Part shown: piece after piece, positions 32,683 to 41,164 of the stretch
Numbering within the stretch: the first letter of the stretch is position 1
How the letters are laid out: each line of letters opens with the position of its first letter
Assembly: GCF_048060115.1 (NCBI RefSeq)
Contig: NZ_JBHMIM010000020.1
Location: 1-64,000 of the forward strand
Length of the DNA: 64,000 nt
Direction: 5' to 3'
DNA from: Micromonospora_E sp048060115
GTDB taxonomy: Bacteria; Actinomycetota; Actinomycetes; Mycobacteriales; Micromonosporaceae
Made by a program: the position numbers and the translations under genes
The notes under the pieces: generated by a model
What the model was told of the DNA's origin: nothing
The model's database searches: none
What the model saw: the letters and a program-made list of their open reading frames with translations, nothing else

Positions 32683-33782
32683 GCACCGACCTCACCCCGA
32701 CGCACCGTGGCCAGGCCGGGCCGGTGGACCTGAACGACCCGCGGCTGACCCAGCTCGACGTGCTCACCGAGGGCGCCCGCCGCGACGACATCGAGATCGT
32801 GCACTACGAGCCGCCGTTCCCGGTGCCCGGCACCAGGGCGGAGCGGCGCATCACCCGGTTCGTGGCGACGCTGTTCCTGCTCTCCGGGCTCGCCGCCACG
32901 GTGTTCCTGGTGGTCTTCATCTGGTGGCCCTGGGAGTACGAGCTGGGTGACGGTGCGAGCAAGTTCTACACCCCGTTGCTGGGCATCACCCTCGGGGTGA
33001 CTCTGCTGGCGATCGGCGTCGGCATCCTGACCTGGGGCAAGAAGCTGCTGCCGCACGAGGTGGCGATCCAGGACCGGCACGACGGTGCCTCCAGCGCCGA
33101 CGACCGCAAGATCACCGGCGGGACGCTCGCGTACATGGCGGACGAGCTGGGCGTGAAACGCCGTCCGTTGCTCGGGGTTTCGCTGCTGGCCGGTCTGGCT
33201 CCGGTGGCCGCCGTTGCCGCCGCGCCGCTGGTCGGCGGGATGATCCGCAACCCGCACGAGAACAACCAGATCGCGACCACCGGCTGGGCGCCGACCGAGA
33301 CCGCCGGCGGCGCCACCCAGCTGATCCGGCTGACCCGGGAGGACGGCTCGCCGATCCGCCCCGAGGACGTCAGCGCCGGCGGGCAGATGACCGTCTTCCC
33401 CGGCATCCCGGGCGGGCACACCAACCGGTACGCCGACTCCTCCGCCCTGCTGATCCATCTGCGGGTCGACGACGCCCAGCAGGCCCGGGACAACAACGAG
33501 ACTGCGGGCAAGTCCGACTACATGTGGGGCAGCTACATCGCGTACTCGAAGATCTGTACCCACGCCGGCTGCCCGGCGAGCCTGTACGAGCAGCAGACCA
33601 ACCGGTTGCTCTGCCCGTGCCACCAGTCGCAGTTTCTGATCACCGACAACGCCAAGCCGATCTTCGGCCCGGCCAGTCGGCGGTTGCCGCAGTTGCCCAT
33701 CTCCGTCGACGACGAGGGATTCTTCGTCGCCACCTCGGACTACACCGAGATCGTCGGGCCCGACTTCTGGGAGCGGCCATGA
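32679..33782 (+). CDS. qcrA: Menaquinol-cytochrome c reductase, Rieske iron-sulfur subunit
   Basis: Rieske 2Fe-2S subunit of the bcc complex. At 367 residues it is the long actinobacterial form, with three membrane helices (FVATLFLLSGLAATVFLVVF; TPLLGITLGVTLLAIGVGIL; and one near residue 170) before the soluble domain. The cluster ligands are in CTHAGCP and CPCHQSQF. The start is ATG 32679, overlapping the qcrC stop; its own stop overlaps the qcrB start, both as ATGA. The cluster domain faces the outside of the membrane. Confidence 0.96.
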   Translation: MSTDLTPTHRGQAGPVDLNDPRLTQLDVLTEGARRDDIEIVHYEPPFPVPGTRAERRITRFVATLFLLSGLAATVFLVVFIWWPWEYELGDGASKFYTPLLGITLGVTLLAIGVGILTWGKKLLPHEVAIQDRHDGASSADDRKITGGTLAYMADELGVKRRPLLGVSLLAGLAPVAAVAAAPLVGGMIRNPHENNQIATTGWAPTETAGGATQLIRLTREDGSPIRPEDVSAGGQMTVFPGIPGGHTNRYADSSALLIHLRVDDAQQARDNNETAGKSDYMWGSYIAYSKICTHAGCPASLYEQQTNRLLCPCHQSQFLITDNAKPIFGPASRRLPQLPISVDDEGFFVATSDYTEIVGPDFWERP

Positions 33783-35425
33783 AACGTCGTAAGTTCGATG
33801 CCCGGGCCCTGCCCGGCAAGGCCGCCGGGCAGATCGACGACCGGTTCCAGGTGGCCACCCCGCTGCGGAAGCTGCTGAACAAGGTCTTCCCGGACCACTG
33901 GTCGTTCCTGCTCGGCGAGATCGCACTGTTCTCGTTCGTGGTGGTGCTGCTGACCGGCGTCTACCTGACCTTCTTCTTCGACCCCTCCCTGGAGGAGGTC
34001 ACCTACGACGGCAGCTACTCGCCGCTGCGTGGGGTGCACATGTCGGCGGCGTACGCCTCGGCGTTGGACATCTCGTTCGACGTGCGTGGCGGGCTGATCA
34101 TGCGGCAGATGCACCACTGGGGTGCGCTGCTGTTCATGGCCTCGATCGTGGTGCACATGCTGCGGGTGTTCTTCACCGGCGCGTTCCGCAAGCCACGTGA
34201 GGCCAACTGGATCATCGGCTCGCTGCTGTTCTGGGTCGGCTTCCTGGCCGGATTCACCGGCTACTCGCTGCCCGACGACGGACTGTCCGGCACCGGGCTG
34301 CGGATCGCCTCGGCGATCATGCTCTCCATCCCGGTGATCGGCTCCTGGGTGACAGCGTCGATCTTCGGCGGGGAGTTCCCCGGGACGATCATCATCAGCC
34401 GGTTCTACATCGCCCACGTGCTGCTCATCCCAGGGCTACTGGTGGCGCTGATCAGCGTGCACCTCGGGCTGGTCTTCAAGCAGAAGCACACCCAGTGGGC
34501 CGGCCCGGGGCGGACCAACGACAACGTCGTGGGTGAGCGGATGTTCCCCCGCTACGCCATCAAGCAGGGTGGCTTCTTCATGATCGTCTTCGGGGTCGTC
34601 GCCCTGATGGCGGGAATTTTCCAGATCAACCCGATCTGGCTGTTCGGTCCGTACGAGGCGGCCGTCGTCTCCGCGGCCAGCCAACCAGACTGGTACGTGA
34701 TGTTCCTGGACGGCTCCACCCGGTTGATGCCGGCCTGGGAGCTGAACATCCCGATCGGCGACGGATATGTCATCCCGCCGCTGTTCTGGCCGACCGTGGT
34801 ACTCCCCGGCATCCTGGTGATGCTCTCGCTGGCCTATCCGTTCCTTGAGGCCCGCCACAACAAGGACACGGCAAGCCACAACCTGCTGCAGCGGCCCCGG
34901 GACGTCCCGGCCCGTACCGCCGTCGGCGCGATGGCCGTCACCTTCTTCATCGTCCTGACGATCTCCGGCGGCAACGACGTGTTCGCCGACAAGTTCTACA
35001 TCAGCCTCAACGCGATGACCTGGGCCGGCCGCATCGGCCTGATCCTGCTGCCACCGCTGGCCTACTACATCACGTACCGGATCTGCCTCGGGTTGCAGCA
35101 GCACGACCGGGAGGTGCTGTCGCACGGCGTCGAGACCGGCATCATCCGCCGGCTGCCCGATGGCCGATTCGTCGAGGTGCACCAGCCACTCGGCCCGACC
35201 GACGAGCACGGTCACGGCAAGCTGGAGTACGTCGGCTGGGTGGTGCCGAAGAAGATGAACCGACTCGGCGCGCTGGGCCCGGCGGTCAAGGGCTTCTTCT
35301 TCCCCCTCGAGCAGCCGGTGCAGGCGTCGCCGCCGCCGCATGTGCCGATCGACCCGGCCGAGGAGCCGCCGGCCGCCGCGGCACCGCCGGCGAACCGGGA
35401 GGAGATCAGCAGCGGTAGCCGCTGA
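33779..35425 (+). CDS. qcrB: Menaquinol-cytochrome c reductase, cytochrome b subunit
   Basis: Haem b subunit that oxidises menaquinol. It has 548 residues with nine or so membrane helices. Haem ligands lie in LIMRQMHHWGALLFMASIVV and SRFYIAHVLLIPGLLVALIS with VHLGLVFKQKH. The PEWY-type quinol motif appears as QPDWYVMF, the form common in actinobacteria. A hydrophilic Pro/Ala-rich C-terminal extension of about 100 residues follows the last helix. The start at ATG 33779 overlaps the qcrA stop. A 16-bp hairpin terminator starts 18 bases after the stop. Confidence 0.96.
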   Translation: MKRRKFDARALPGKAAGQIDDRFQVATPLRKLLNKVFPDHWSFLLGEIALFSFVVVLLTGVYLTFFFDPSLEEVTYDGSYSPLRGVHMSAAYASALDISFDVRGGLIMRQMHHWGALLFMASIVVHMLRVFFTGAFRKPREANWIIGSLLFWVGFLAGFTGYSLPDDGLSGTGLRIASAIMLSIPVIGSWVTASIFGGEFPGTIIISRFYIAHVLLIPGLLVALISVHLGLVFKQKHTQWAGPGRTNDNVVGERMFPRYAIKQGGFFMIVFGVVALMAGIFQINPIWLFGPYEAAVVSAASQPDWYVMFLDGSTRLMPAWELNIPIGDGYVIPPLFWPTVVLPGILVMLSLAYPFLEARHNKDTASHNLLQRPRDVPARTAVGAMAVTFFIVLTISGGNDVFADKFYISLNAMTWAGRIGLILLPPLAYYITYRICLGLQQHDREVLSHGVETGIIRRLPDGRFVEVHQPLGPTDEHGHGKLEYVGWVVPKKMNRLGALGPAVKGFFFPLEQPVQASPPPHVPIDPAEEPPAAAAPPANREEISSGSR

Positions 35426-35442
35426 TCACCGTCGACCAGCCA

Positions 35443-35478
35443 CGACAGCGCCCGCCGGTCCACCGGCGGGCGCTGTCG
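35443..35478. terminator. 16-bp perfect stem terminator after qcrCAB
   Basis: Arms 35443-35458 and 35463-35478 are fully complementary, with loop TCCA. It follows the qcrB stop by 17 bases. It is GC-rich with no T-tract, typical for this phylum. It sits inside the read-through tail of the broken Lrp-like gene on the other strand. Confidence 0.8.
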
Positions 35479-35544
35479 TTCGTCCGTACCGTGACCGCCG
35501 TCCGGCCGTACCGTCCCGGCGTGGCCGAGGTCTCGTCGCGGTGG

Positions 35545-35722
35545 CCGCGTCGCCCAGCCCGATGGCGAAGGCGGCCTCCAGGTCATGCTGCGAGTACGTC
35601 CGGAAGGCGATGTGCGATTCGGTGTTGAGGACCCCGGGAACCTTGGAGATCCGGCCGGCGATCACCTCGGCGATCTCGTCGAACTCGCGTACCCGCACGA
35701 TCGCGATCAGGTCGACGGGCGT
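35545..35722 (-). pseudogene. Truncated Lrp/AsnC-type ligand-binding domain gene
   Basis: The stretch encodes VDLIAIVRVREFDEIAEVIA, then GRISKVPGVLNTESHIAF and RTYSQHDLEAAFAIGLGD. This is the C-terminal two-thirds of the ~77-residue stand-alone RAM domain protein that accompanies qcr genes in many actinomycetes. The usual N-terminal strand-helix (AIVLIK..., then a V-GTYD segment) is not encoded upstream; the preceding text is unrelated low-complexity sequence. No ATG or GTG with a ribosome site leads into the frame. The usual stop after AFAIGL is also gone, and the frame runs on to 35426 through a terminator. I call it decayed rather than functional. Confidence 0.6.
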
Positions 35723-35853
35723 TGTCGCACCCTTTCCGATGGTATCCAGCGCGGCACCTGGGCAGGGCGTTCCCAGCCTGGTTGCCGGCTGCCCGGCTTG
35801 TCCGGCTGTCCGGCCCGGCGTCGGCGTCGGCGGGCGGCGGGCGGCGGCCACCG

Positions 35854-36717
35854 TCAGCGGGCGGCCACCGTCAGATCCGCGCCGACCCGGATCGCGTCGA
35901 CCAGCCGTTCGCCGTCGGCGACCCGCGCGCCGGGCCAGATCACCGAACGGGTCACCGAGCCTCGGACCACCGCCCCTGCCCCGACAACCGACTGAACGTG
36001 TCGCCCGACGACGGTTGCCGACGGGTCGAGCAGGCTGTGGCCTCCGGCAGCGTCCAGGTTGGCGGTCAGGTAGTCCCGCGGTGTGCCGGTGTCCAGGTAG
36101 GTGCCGGTGAAGCTGACCACCTGGAGCGCGCCGGCCGCTTCCGCCGGCCGCCACACGGTGCGGACCAGGTTGCCGAACTCGGCCGGCAGCGCGCTGACGT
36201 AGCGCCACGGCAGCAGTGAGAAGCCGGCGAAGCGGTGCCCGGCGAAGCCGCCCCGGTCGTCGGGGTCGGTCAGCCGTTTGCCGAGCAGCCGTACGGACTC
36301 GCCGTCCCAGCCGTCCAGCAGCGCCGCGATGTCCGGGCCCGGGGCGGCGCCCCGGCTGGCAAGGTACCCGTCGACGTTGCCGACCAGCACCCCGCGTCTG
36401 TCGATCCAGTCCCGCAACCGGCCGACCCCGCCGGAGGTACCCAGCGGGTCACCGGGCTCCACCGACAGGTGCGCGCGGTCCCCGACGTGGCGCACCACCT
36501 GATCGCCGAGGTAGCAGGCGTTCACCGCGACCGCGTCGGGACCGGTGAAGCCGAGGGCGCCGACCCTGGCGAGTGCCCGGTCCAGCAGCGCGACGTTGCC
36601 GACCGGACAGAGTGCCTTGGGCACCCGGTCGGTCAGTGGTCGAAGTCGGCGGCCTTCGCCGGCGGACAGGACCACCGCGCAGATCCGGCCGGGATCGACC
36701 GGTATCGGTCCGCTCAC
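35854..36717 (-). CDS. Sugar nucleotidyltransferase (NDP-sugar pyrophosphorylase family)
   Basis: A 287-residue nucleotidyltransferase resembling mannose-1-phosphate guanylyltransferases. The N-terminal Rossmann-like domain has the signature VVLSAGEGRRLRPLTDRVPK, with GNVDGYL as the metal/sugar site and GTYLDTGTPRDYL closing the catalytic part. About 50 residues of hexapeptide-like beta-helix follow (ATVVGRHVQSVVGAGAVVRG). The catalytic Lys of PK in the first motif is present. The GTG start overlaps the Nudix stop as GTGA, so the pair is co-translated. Sugar and nucleotide are not certain. Confidence 0.88.
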   Translation of the reverse strand: MSGPIPVDPGRICAVVLSAGEGRRLRPLTDRVPKALCPVGNVALLDRALARVGALGFTGPDAVAVNACYLGDQVVRHVGDRAHLSVEPGDPLGTSGGVGRLRDWIDRRGVLVGNVDGYLASRGAAPGPDIAALLDGWDGESVRLLGKRLTDPDDRGGFAGHRFAGFSLLPWRYVSALPAEFGNLVRTVWRPAEAAGALQVVSFTGTYLDTGTPRDYLTANLDAAGGHSLLDPSATVVGRHVQSVVGAGAVVRGSVTRSVIWPGARVADGERLVDAIRVGADLTVAAR

Positions 36718-37292
36718 CCGGATCCCCGTGGCTGCTCCGGGGTGTCGACCGGCGGTGGGATCCGGTCGGTGTCGGCCTGCTGCGCGACGAGTGGGCCGAT
36801 GCCGTAGCGGGCCAGTAGTCGGGCGGTCGACGGGCTGAGCCGGGGGAGGGCGTCGAGCCGGTGCCAGGCAGCCTCGTAGACCTCGGCGCCGTCGACCACC
36901 AGTTCGGTACGCGACGCGGGCACCGCGACGTCGAACACGACGTCCACCCAGCCCTTGGCGTGCACCACCGCGTTGGGCACCGCCGGGCGCAGCGCCTGCG
37001 CCGGGAGGTGGATGCCGGTCTCCTCGGCCAACTCCCGGGCCGCCCCCACCACGGGTGCCTCGCCACGACGCAACAGCCCGGCGGGCAGGGTCCAGCTGCG
37101 GCCGGGCGGTTGCCGCAGCAGCAGCAGCCGGCCGGGCCCGGCCGGGTCGGCCTCGGAGTCGGTCACCAGGGTGACGGCGCCGACGATGTACTTGTGCACC
37201 GCCATCCGGACCAGCCTGCGACGCAACGGGTGCGGCAGCCGGTAGAACACGCCGTACAGCAGTGCGCGTGCGGGGGATCGGCGGGTGATCAT
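36714..37292 (-). CDS. Nudix hydrolase
   Basis: Pyrophosphatase of the Nudix superfamily, 192 residues from ATG 37292. The Nudix box reads GLLRRGEAPVVGAARELAEE and then TGI, with all metal-binding Glu positions in place. A ~55-residue basic N-terminal segment precedes the fold (RALLYGVFYRLPHPLRRRL). Its stop overlaps the start of the sugar nucleotidyltransferase, so it may act on sugar nucleotides or on oxidised substrates. The specificity is unknown. It lies 10 bases downstream of the RelA/SpoT-like gene stop. Confidence 0.88.
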   Translation of the reverse strand: MITRRSPARALLYGVFYRLPHPLRRRLVRMAVHKYIVGAVTLVTDSEADPAGPGRLLLLRQPPGRSWTLPAGLLRRGEAPVVGAARELAEETGIHLPAQALRPAVPNAVVHAKGWVDVVFDVAVPASRTELVVDGAEVYEAAWHRLDALPRLSPSTARLLARYGIGPLVAQQADTDRIPPPVDTPEQPRGSG

Positions 37293-37302
37293 ACGGTCCA
37301 GG

Positions 37303-39117
37303 CTAGAGGTAACCGGACTGCTCCGCCGGAGGCAGCCCACCGCGTTGGTCGACGATGGCGATGAGCTGGTCGACCACTGCCTCGGGCTCGATCGTCCGAT
37401 CAACCACGGCGACTAGCAGGGTCTCCAGGTCGGGGTAGTTCAGGGCTTCGGCGAGCCGGCGCAGCGGCTTGTCGTTGGACAGCGCCCGATCATGTTTGCG
37501 CAGGATCAGGCTGACCGTGGCGCGTCCCAGCCGGACCTTGTCGTTGATGCTGATGCCCGGCTCGGAGTGCTCGGCGAACCAGCGGTTGATCTGCATCTGC
37601 GCCCGCGGTGACTTGACGAACCCGAGCCACTCCTTGCGCGGACCAGCTGGTGAGGGCACGGCCCCGGCGGGCTGGTCCTCGCTCTCGGTGAAGATCTCCA
37701 CCACGTCGCCGTCGGACAGCTCGGAGGCGAGCGGCGCCAGCCGGCCGTTGATCCGTACGGCGAGACACCGCGAGCCCTTGTGCGGGTCAAGTTCGTACGC
37801 GAGATCCACCGGGGTCGACCCGGCGGGCAGCACGATCTGCCGGCCCTCGGCGAACACCTGGATCTGCGCGTCCACCAGGTCGCAGCGCAGCGAGTGCACG
37901 AACTGGTCGGCGTCGATGGTCGCCTGTGACCAGTCGAGAGCTCGGCGCAGCCAGCCCAGTTCCTCGGACCGGCTCACGGCACTGGCCCGCTGCGCCGTCG
38001 GGAAGTGGTACGGCGCGGCGACGCCGAACTCGGCGGACCGGTGCATCGCCTCGGTCCGGATCAGCACCTCCACCGGAGAGTCGTCCGGGCCCATGACGGT
38101 GGTGTGCAGGGACCGGTAGAGGTTGTTCTTCGGCGCGGCGATGAAGTCCTTGAACCGGCCGGGCACCGGGCGCCAACTGCAGTGGATGGCGCCGAGTGCG
38201 GCGTAGCAGTCGGTGCCCGGGCCGGCCACCACGATCTCGATCCGAGGCAGGTCGACCGGCATCTGGTGGCCACCGGCGACGGTGTCCTTCCAGATCGAGT
38301 AGCGGTGTCGCGGCCGGGGTGCGACCTTGGCGGTGACTCTTTCCCGCCGCAACGCCACCTCGGCCTGGGCGCAGACCCGTTCGAGATACGGTGCCCGCTC
38401 CGATCGGCTCGCCAGGTGCTCCTCGATCCGCTGGTAGGCATCCGGCTCCAGGTGGAACAGGACGATGTCGTCGAGCTCACGCTTGAGCTTCTGGATGCCG
38501 AGTCGGTCACAGAGCGGCACCAGCACGTCCAGGGTGGCCCTGGCGATGCGGGCCCGCGACGCAGGGGAACGTACCCCGAGGGTCCGCATGTTGTGCAGCC
38601 GGTCGGCGAGCTTGATGACCAGCACCCGGACGTCCTTGGCCGCCGCGATGATCATCTTGCGGATGGTCTCGGCCTCGGCGGCCTTGCCGTAGAACGCCTT
38701 GTCGAACTTGGTCACCCCGTCGACCAGGTGGGCCACCTCGTCACCGAAGTCCGCAGCCAGGGAGGGCAGGTCGTACGTGGTGTCCTCGACGGTGTCGTGC
38801 AGCAGTGCGGCGACCAGGGTGGTGGTGTCCATGCCGAGTCCGGCGCAGATCTCGGCGACCGCCAGCGGATGGGTGATGTAGGGCTCGCCGCTCTTGCGGT
38901 ACTGCCCGGCGTGCATGCTGTCGGCTTTCTGGTAGCCACGACGCAGCACACCCGGGTCGGCGGTCGGGTGGACCGACCGGTGGACCCGGATCAGCTCCGC
39001 GACCGGGTCAGGAGATCCGGGGGACCAGGACAGCCAGGCGCGTAGCCGCGCGGACAGCGGTGTCGCGGTGGGCAGGAAACGTCTGATTGCGGCGCCGGGA
39101 CCGGCGTCGACGTCCAC
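37303..39117 (-). CDS. RelA/SpoT-family protein with intact hydrolase site and altered synthetase site
   Basis: A 604-residue Rel homologue from GTG 39117, which has GGAGG upstream; the frame is open further 5' but unrelated there. The HD hydrolase part is complete: RKSGEPYITHP (Arg74, His83), LLHDTVEDT (His107, Asp108, Glu111, Asp112) and DRLHNMR (Asn176). The synthetase region (~265-360) keeps the EVLIRT Glu but replaces other family residues: RPRHRYSIWKD where RPK and a later K are usual, and LPRIEIVV where the family has a GIR motif. A TGS domain covers ~415-475. No C-terminal ACT domain is evident. It may be a (p)ppGpp hydrolase. This is distinct from the usual ~790-residue bifunctional Rel. 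Confidence 0.88.
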   Translation of the reverse strand: MDVDAGPGAAIRRFLPTATPLSARLRAWLSWSPGSPDPVAELIRVHRSVHPTADPGVLRRGYQKADSMHAGQYRKSGEPYITHPLAVAEICAGLGMDTTTLVAALLHDTVEDTTYDLPSLAADFGDEVAHLVDGVTKFDKAFYGKAAEAETIRKMIIAAAKDVRVLVIKLADRLHNMRTLGVRSPASRARIARATLDVLVPLCDRLGIQKLKRELDDIVLFHLEPDAYQRIEEHLASRSERAPYLERVCAQAEVALRRERVTAKVAPRPRHRYSIWKDTVAGGHQMPVDLPRIEIVVAGPGTDCYAALGAIHCSWRPVPGRFKDFIAAPKNNLYRSLHTTVMGPDDSPVEVLIRTEAMHRSAEFGVAAPYHFPTAQRASAVSRSEELGWLRRALDWSQATIDADQFVHSLRCDLVDAQIQVFAEGRQIVLPAGSTPVDLAYELDPHKGSRCLAVRINGRLAPLASELSDGDVVEIFTESEDQPAGAVPSPAGPRKEWLGFVKSPRAQMQINRWFAEHSEPGISINDKVRLGRATVSLILRKHDRALSNDKPLRRLAEALNYPDLETLLVAVVDRTIEPEAVVDQLIAIVDQRGGLPPAEQSGYL

Positions 39118-39241
39118 GCGGAGACACCTCCTCACCCATCGTCCAGCCGGGTACCGGCCTGGACGCACGCCACGAATCGGGCGTTGGCTGACAGGACTGC
39201 ACTTCTCTAACAGCCTAAGCGAGCGGGCGTCGTACGATCGG

Positions 39242-41065
39242 CTAGTTGCGGCTGTGCGATCGGTCGAGTCTTGGTGCCGGTAGGTCACCGGCACCCGTCA
39301 CCCGGGCGGCCTCCTCGGCTCTGACCAGCAGCTGATGGAATCGGCCGGCACCGCGCGCCGGTGACACCCAGTCGTCGGTGACGCTCACCAGCCGGGTTTC
39401 CGGTGGTTCCAACCAGGACAGGATGCGCTCGGACTCCGCCGCGCTGGCCCGTGGCACCGGCCCGTGTCCCGCCGGGACGGTCTCCGCAGTGGCGCGGAGC
39501 AGGTCGATCGTGCCGCGTGGATGTTGCCGTGGCGGCGACACGCCGGCGGCGGCCAGCCGGCCGTGCCGGACGACGGCCAGCTCCCATCCACCGTGCTCGG
39601 CACGGCGGGCGGCCACCAGTTCGGCGATCCGGGCCAGCGCGGACAGCCGCTGCATCCGCAGGATGACCCGCAGGAGGGCGGCGAGCCGCCCCCGGACCGT
39701 CGCCGCCTCCTCGTAGCGTTGGCCGGCGGCGAGGGTGTCGATCCGGGTGAGCAACGTGTCGACCAGTGTCTGCGGGTCGTCGCCGATGGCGGCCCGGATC
39801 GGATCGACGGCGAGCTCCGCGTACTCGGCCGGGCTTATCCGGTGTTCGCAGGGTGCCGGGCAGCGACCCAGCTCGGCGAGGGCACACGCCGGCGTGCGGG
39901 TTCTGGTGGACAGTCGGTGGGTGCACTGCCGTAGCTGCAGTGCGTCGTGGATCCCGGCGGCGGCCAGCTCCGCGGCCCGCCGCGACGGGAACGGACCCAG
40001 TACTGTCTCGTCGGCCGGCGAGACCGCCCGGACGGTGGACAGCCGGGGATACGCCTCATCGGTGACCTTCAGCCAGACCATCCGCTCGGGGAACTTCGAC
40101 TGCCGGTTGTACGGCGGTGCGTGCGCCGCGATCAGCCGCAGCTCACGCACCTGGGCCTCGAGCCGGTGCGCGCATTCGACCGCCTCCACCCGAGTGGCGG
40201 CGGCCAGCATCTCGGACATCCGGGCCCGGCGCTCGGCGGCGGTGAAGTAGCTGCGCACCCTGGTGGCGATGTCACCCGAGGTGCCGACGTAGAGCGGCCG
40301 GTCGTCGGCGGCCCGGAAGATGTAGACGCCAGGAGTGCGGGGCAGCCCGTCGGCCAGGTGCCGTTTGCGTCGCTGAACGGCGCTGACCGCCCGGCTGAAC
40401 TCGATCGCGTCACCGATGGTGGACACCTGGAAGCCGCCGAGCCGGGCGATCAGCCCGTGCAGCACGTCGACGGTCGCCTGGGCGTCGGCGAGCGCCCGGT
40501 GGGTCGGCTGCCGCGGGGTGCGGAAGAAGGCCGCGAGCGTGCCGAGCTTGCGGTTGGGCACCTCGTCGCGGACCAGTACCCGTCTGGCGAGCGCGGCGGT
40601 GTCCAGCACCGTCGGTGCCGGCCACCGGTAGCCGTGTCGGGCGCAGGCCGCCTTGAGGAACCCGACGTCGTACGGCGCGTTGTGGGCGACCAGCACCGCG
40701 TCGGAGAGGAACTCGAGCAGGCTGGGCAGCACCTGCTCGATCGGCGGCGCGGGCACGAGCATGGCCTGGGTGATCCCGGTGAGCACGGTGATGAACGGCG
40801 GGATCGGCTGCCCGGGGTTGACCAGCGTGGCGAAGACCCCCAGCTCGTCACCGCCACGTACCTTGACCGCGCCTATCTCGGTGATCCCGCCACCGTCGGG
40901 GGCGCCACCGGTGGTTTCCAGGTCGAGCACGACGAAAGTGGTGTCGTGTAGTGACGCAGAGTGCCCGTCTGTGAACAGTGTGTCGATAGTGCCCTGGGTG
41001 TACCCCGAATGGGGGGCGGGATCCGGTATCGACACGACAGCCACCGTAGGACACGGGTACGACAC
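39242..41065 (-). CDS. DEDDh exonuclease fused to UvrC-like GIY-YIG nuclease
   Basis: A 607-residue two-nuclease protein. Residues ~40-205 are a DnaQ-type 3'-5' exonuclease with VVLDLETTG, HNAPYDVGF and HRALADAQ carrying the DEDDh residues. Residues ~240-330 are a GIY-YIG domain (TPGVYIF then LYVGTS, with Arg in TRVRSYF). A Cys-containing UvrC-like segment and a helical region follow (CTHRLSTRT, CPAPCEHRIS), then a UvrB-contact-like helix (AAGQRYEEAATVRGRL). The RNase H-like C-terminal half of UvrC is absent. It resembles the Cho-type proteins annotated in actinobacteria as DEDD exonuclease. The start is provisional, and a GTG at 41035 is also possible. It is divergent from the NYN gene. Confidence 0.88.
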   Translation of the reverse strand: MSYPCPTVAVVSIPDPAPHSGYTQGTIDTLFTDGHSASLHDTTFVVLDLETTGGAPDGGGITEIGAVKVRGGDELGVFATLVNPGQPIPPFITVLTGITQAMLVPAPPIEQVLPSLLEFLSDAVLVAHNAPYDVGFLKAACARHGYRWPAPTVLDTAALARRVLVRDEVPNRKLGTLAAFFRTPRQPTHRALADAQATVDVLHGLIARLGGFQVSTIGDAIEFSRAVSAVQRRKRHLADGLPRTPGVYIFRAADDRPLYVGTSGDIATRVRSYFTAAERRARMSEMLAAATRVEAVECAHRLEAQVRELRLIAAHAPPYNRQSKFPERMVWLKVTDEAYPRLSTVRAVSPADETVLGPFPSRRAAELAAAGIHDALQLRQCTHRLSTRTRTPACALAELGRCPAPCEHRISPAEYAELAVDPIRAAIGDDPQTLVDTLLTRIDTLAAGQRYEEAATVRGRLAALLRVILRMQRLSALARIAELVAARRAEHGGWELAVVRHGRLAAAGVSPPRQHPRGTIDLLRATAETVPAGHGPVPRASAAESERILSWLEPPETRLVSVTDDWVSPARGAGRFHQLLVRAEEAARVTGAGDLPAPRLDRSHSRN

Positions 41066-41164
41066 AGCCGCCCCACCCGTACCATCGGTAACGATCCGAT
41101 CGACCCAGAGGGATCATTCTTCCTGTCGGGCACGCGGCGGCCCACCGGTGGGAGACTGGGGTGC

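Noticed and set aside
35426..36208. 260-residue reading frame covering the Lrp-like fragment
   Set aside because: It runs through the qcrB terminator and the 5' part is antisense-like sequence of the nucleotidyltransferase; only the RAM-domain segment is recognisable.
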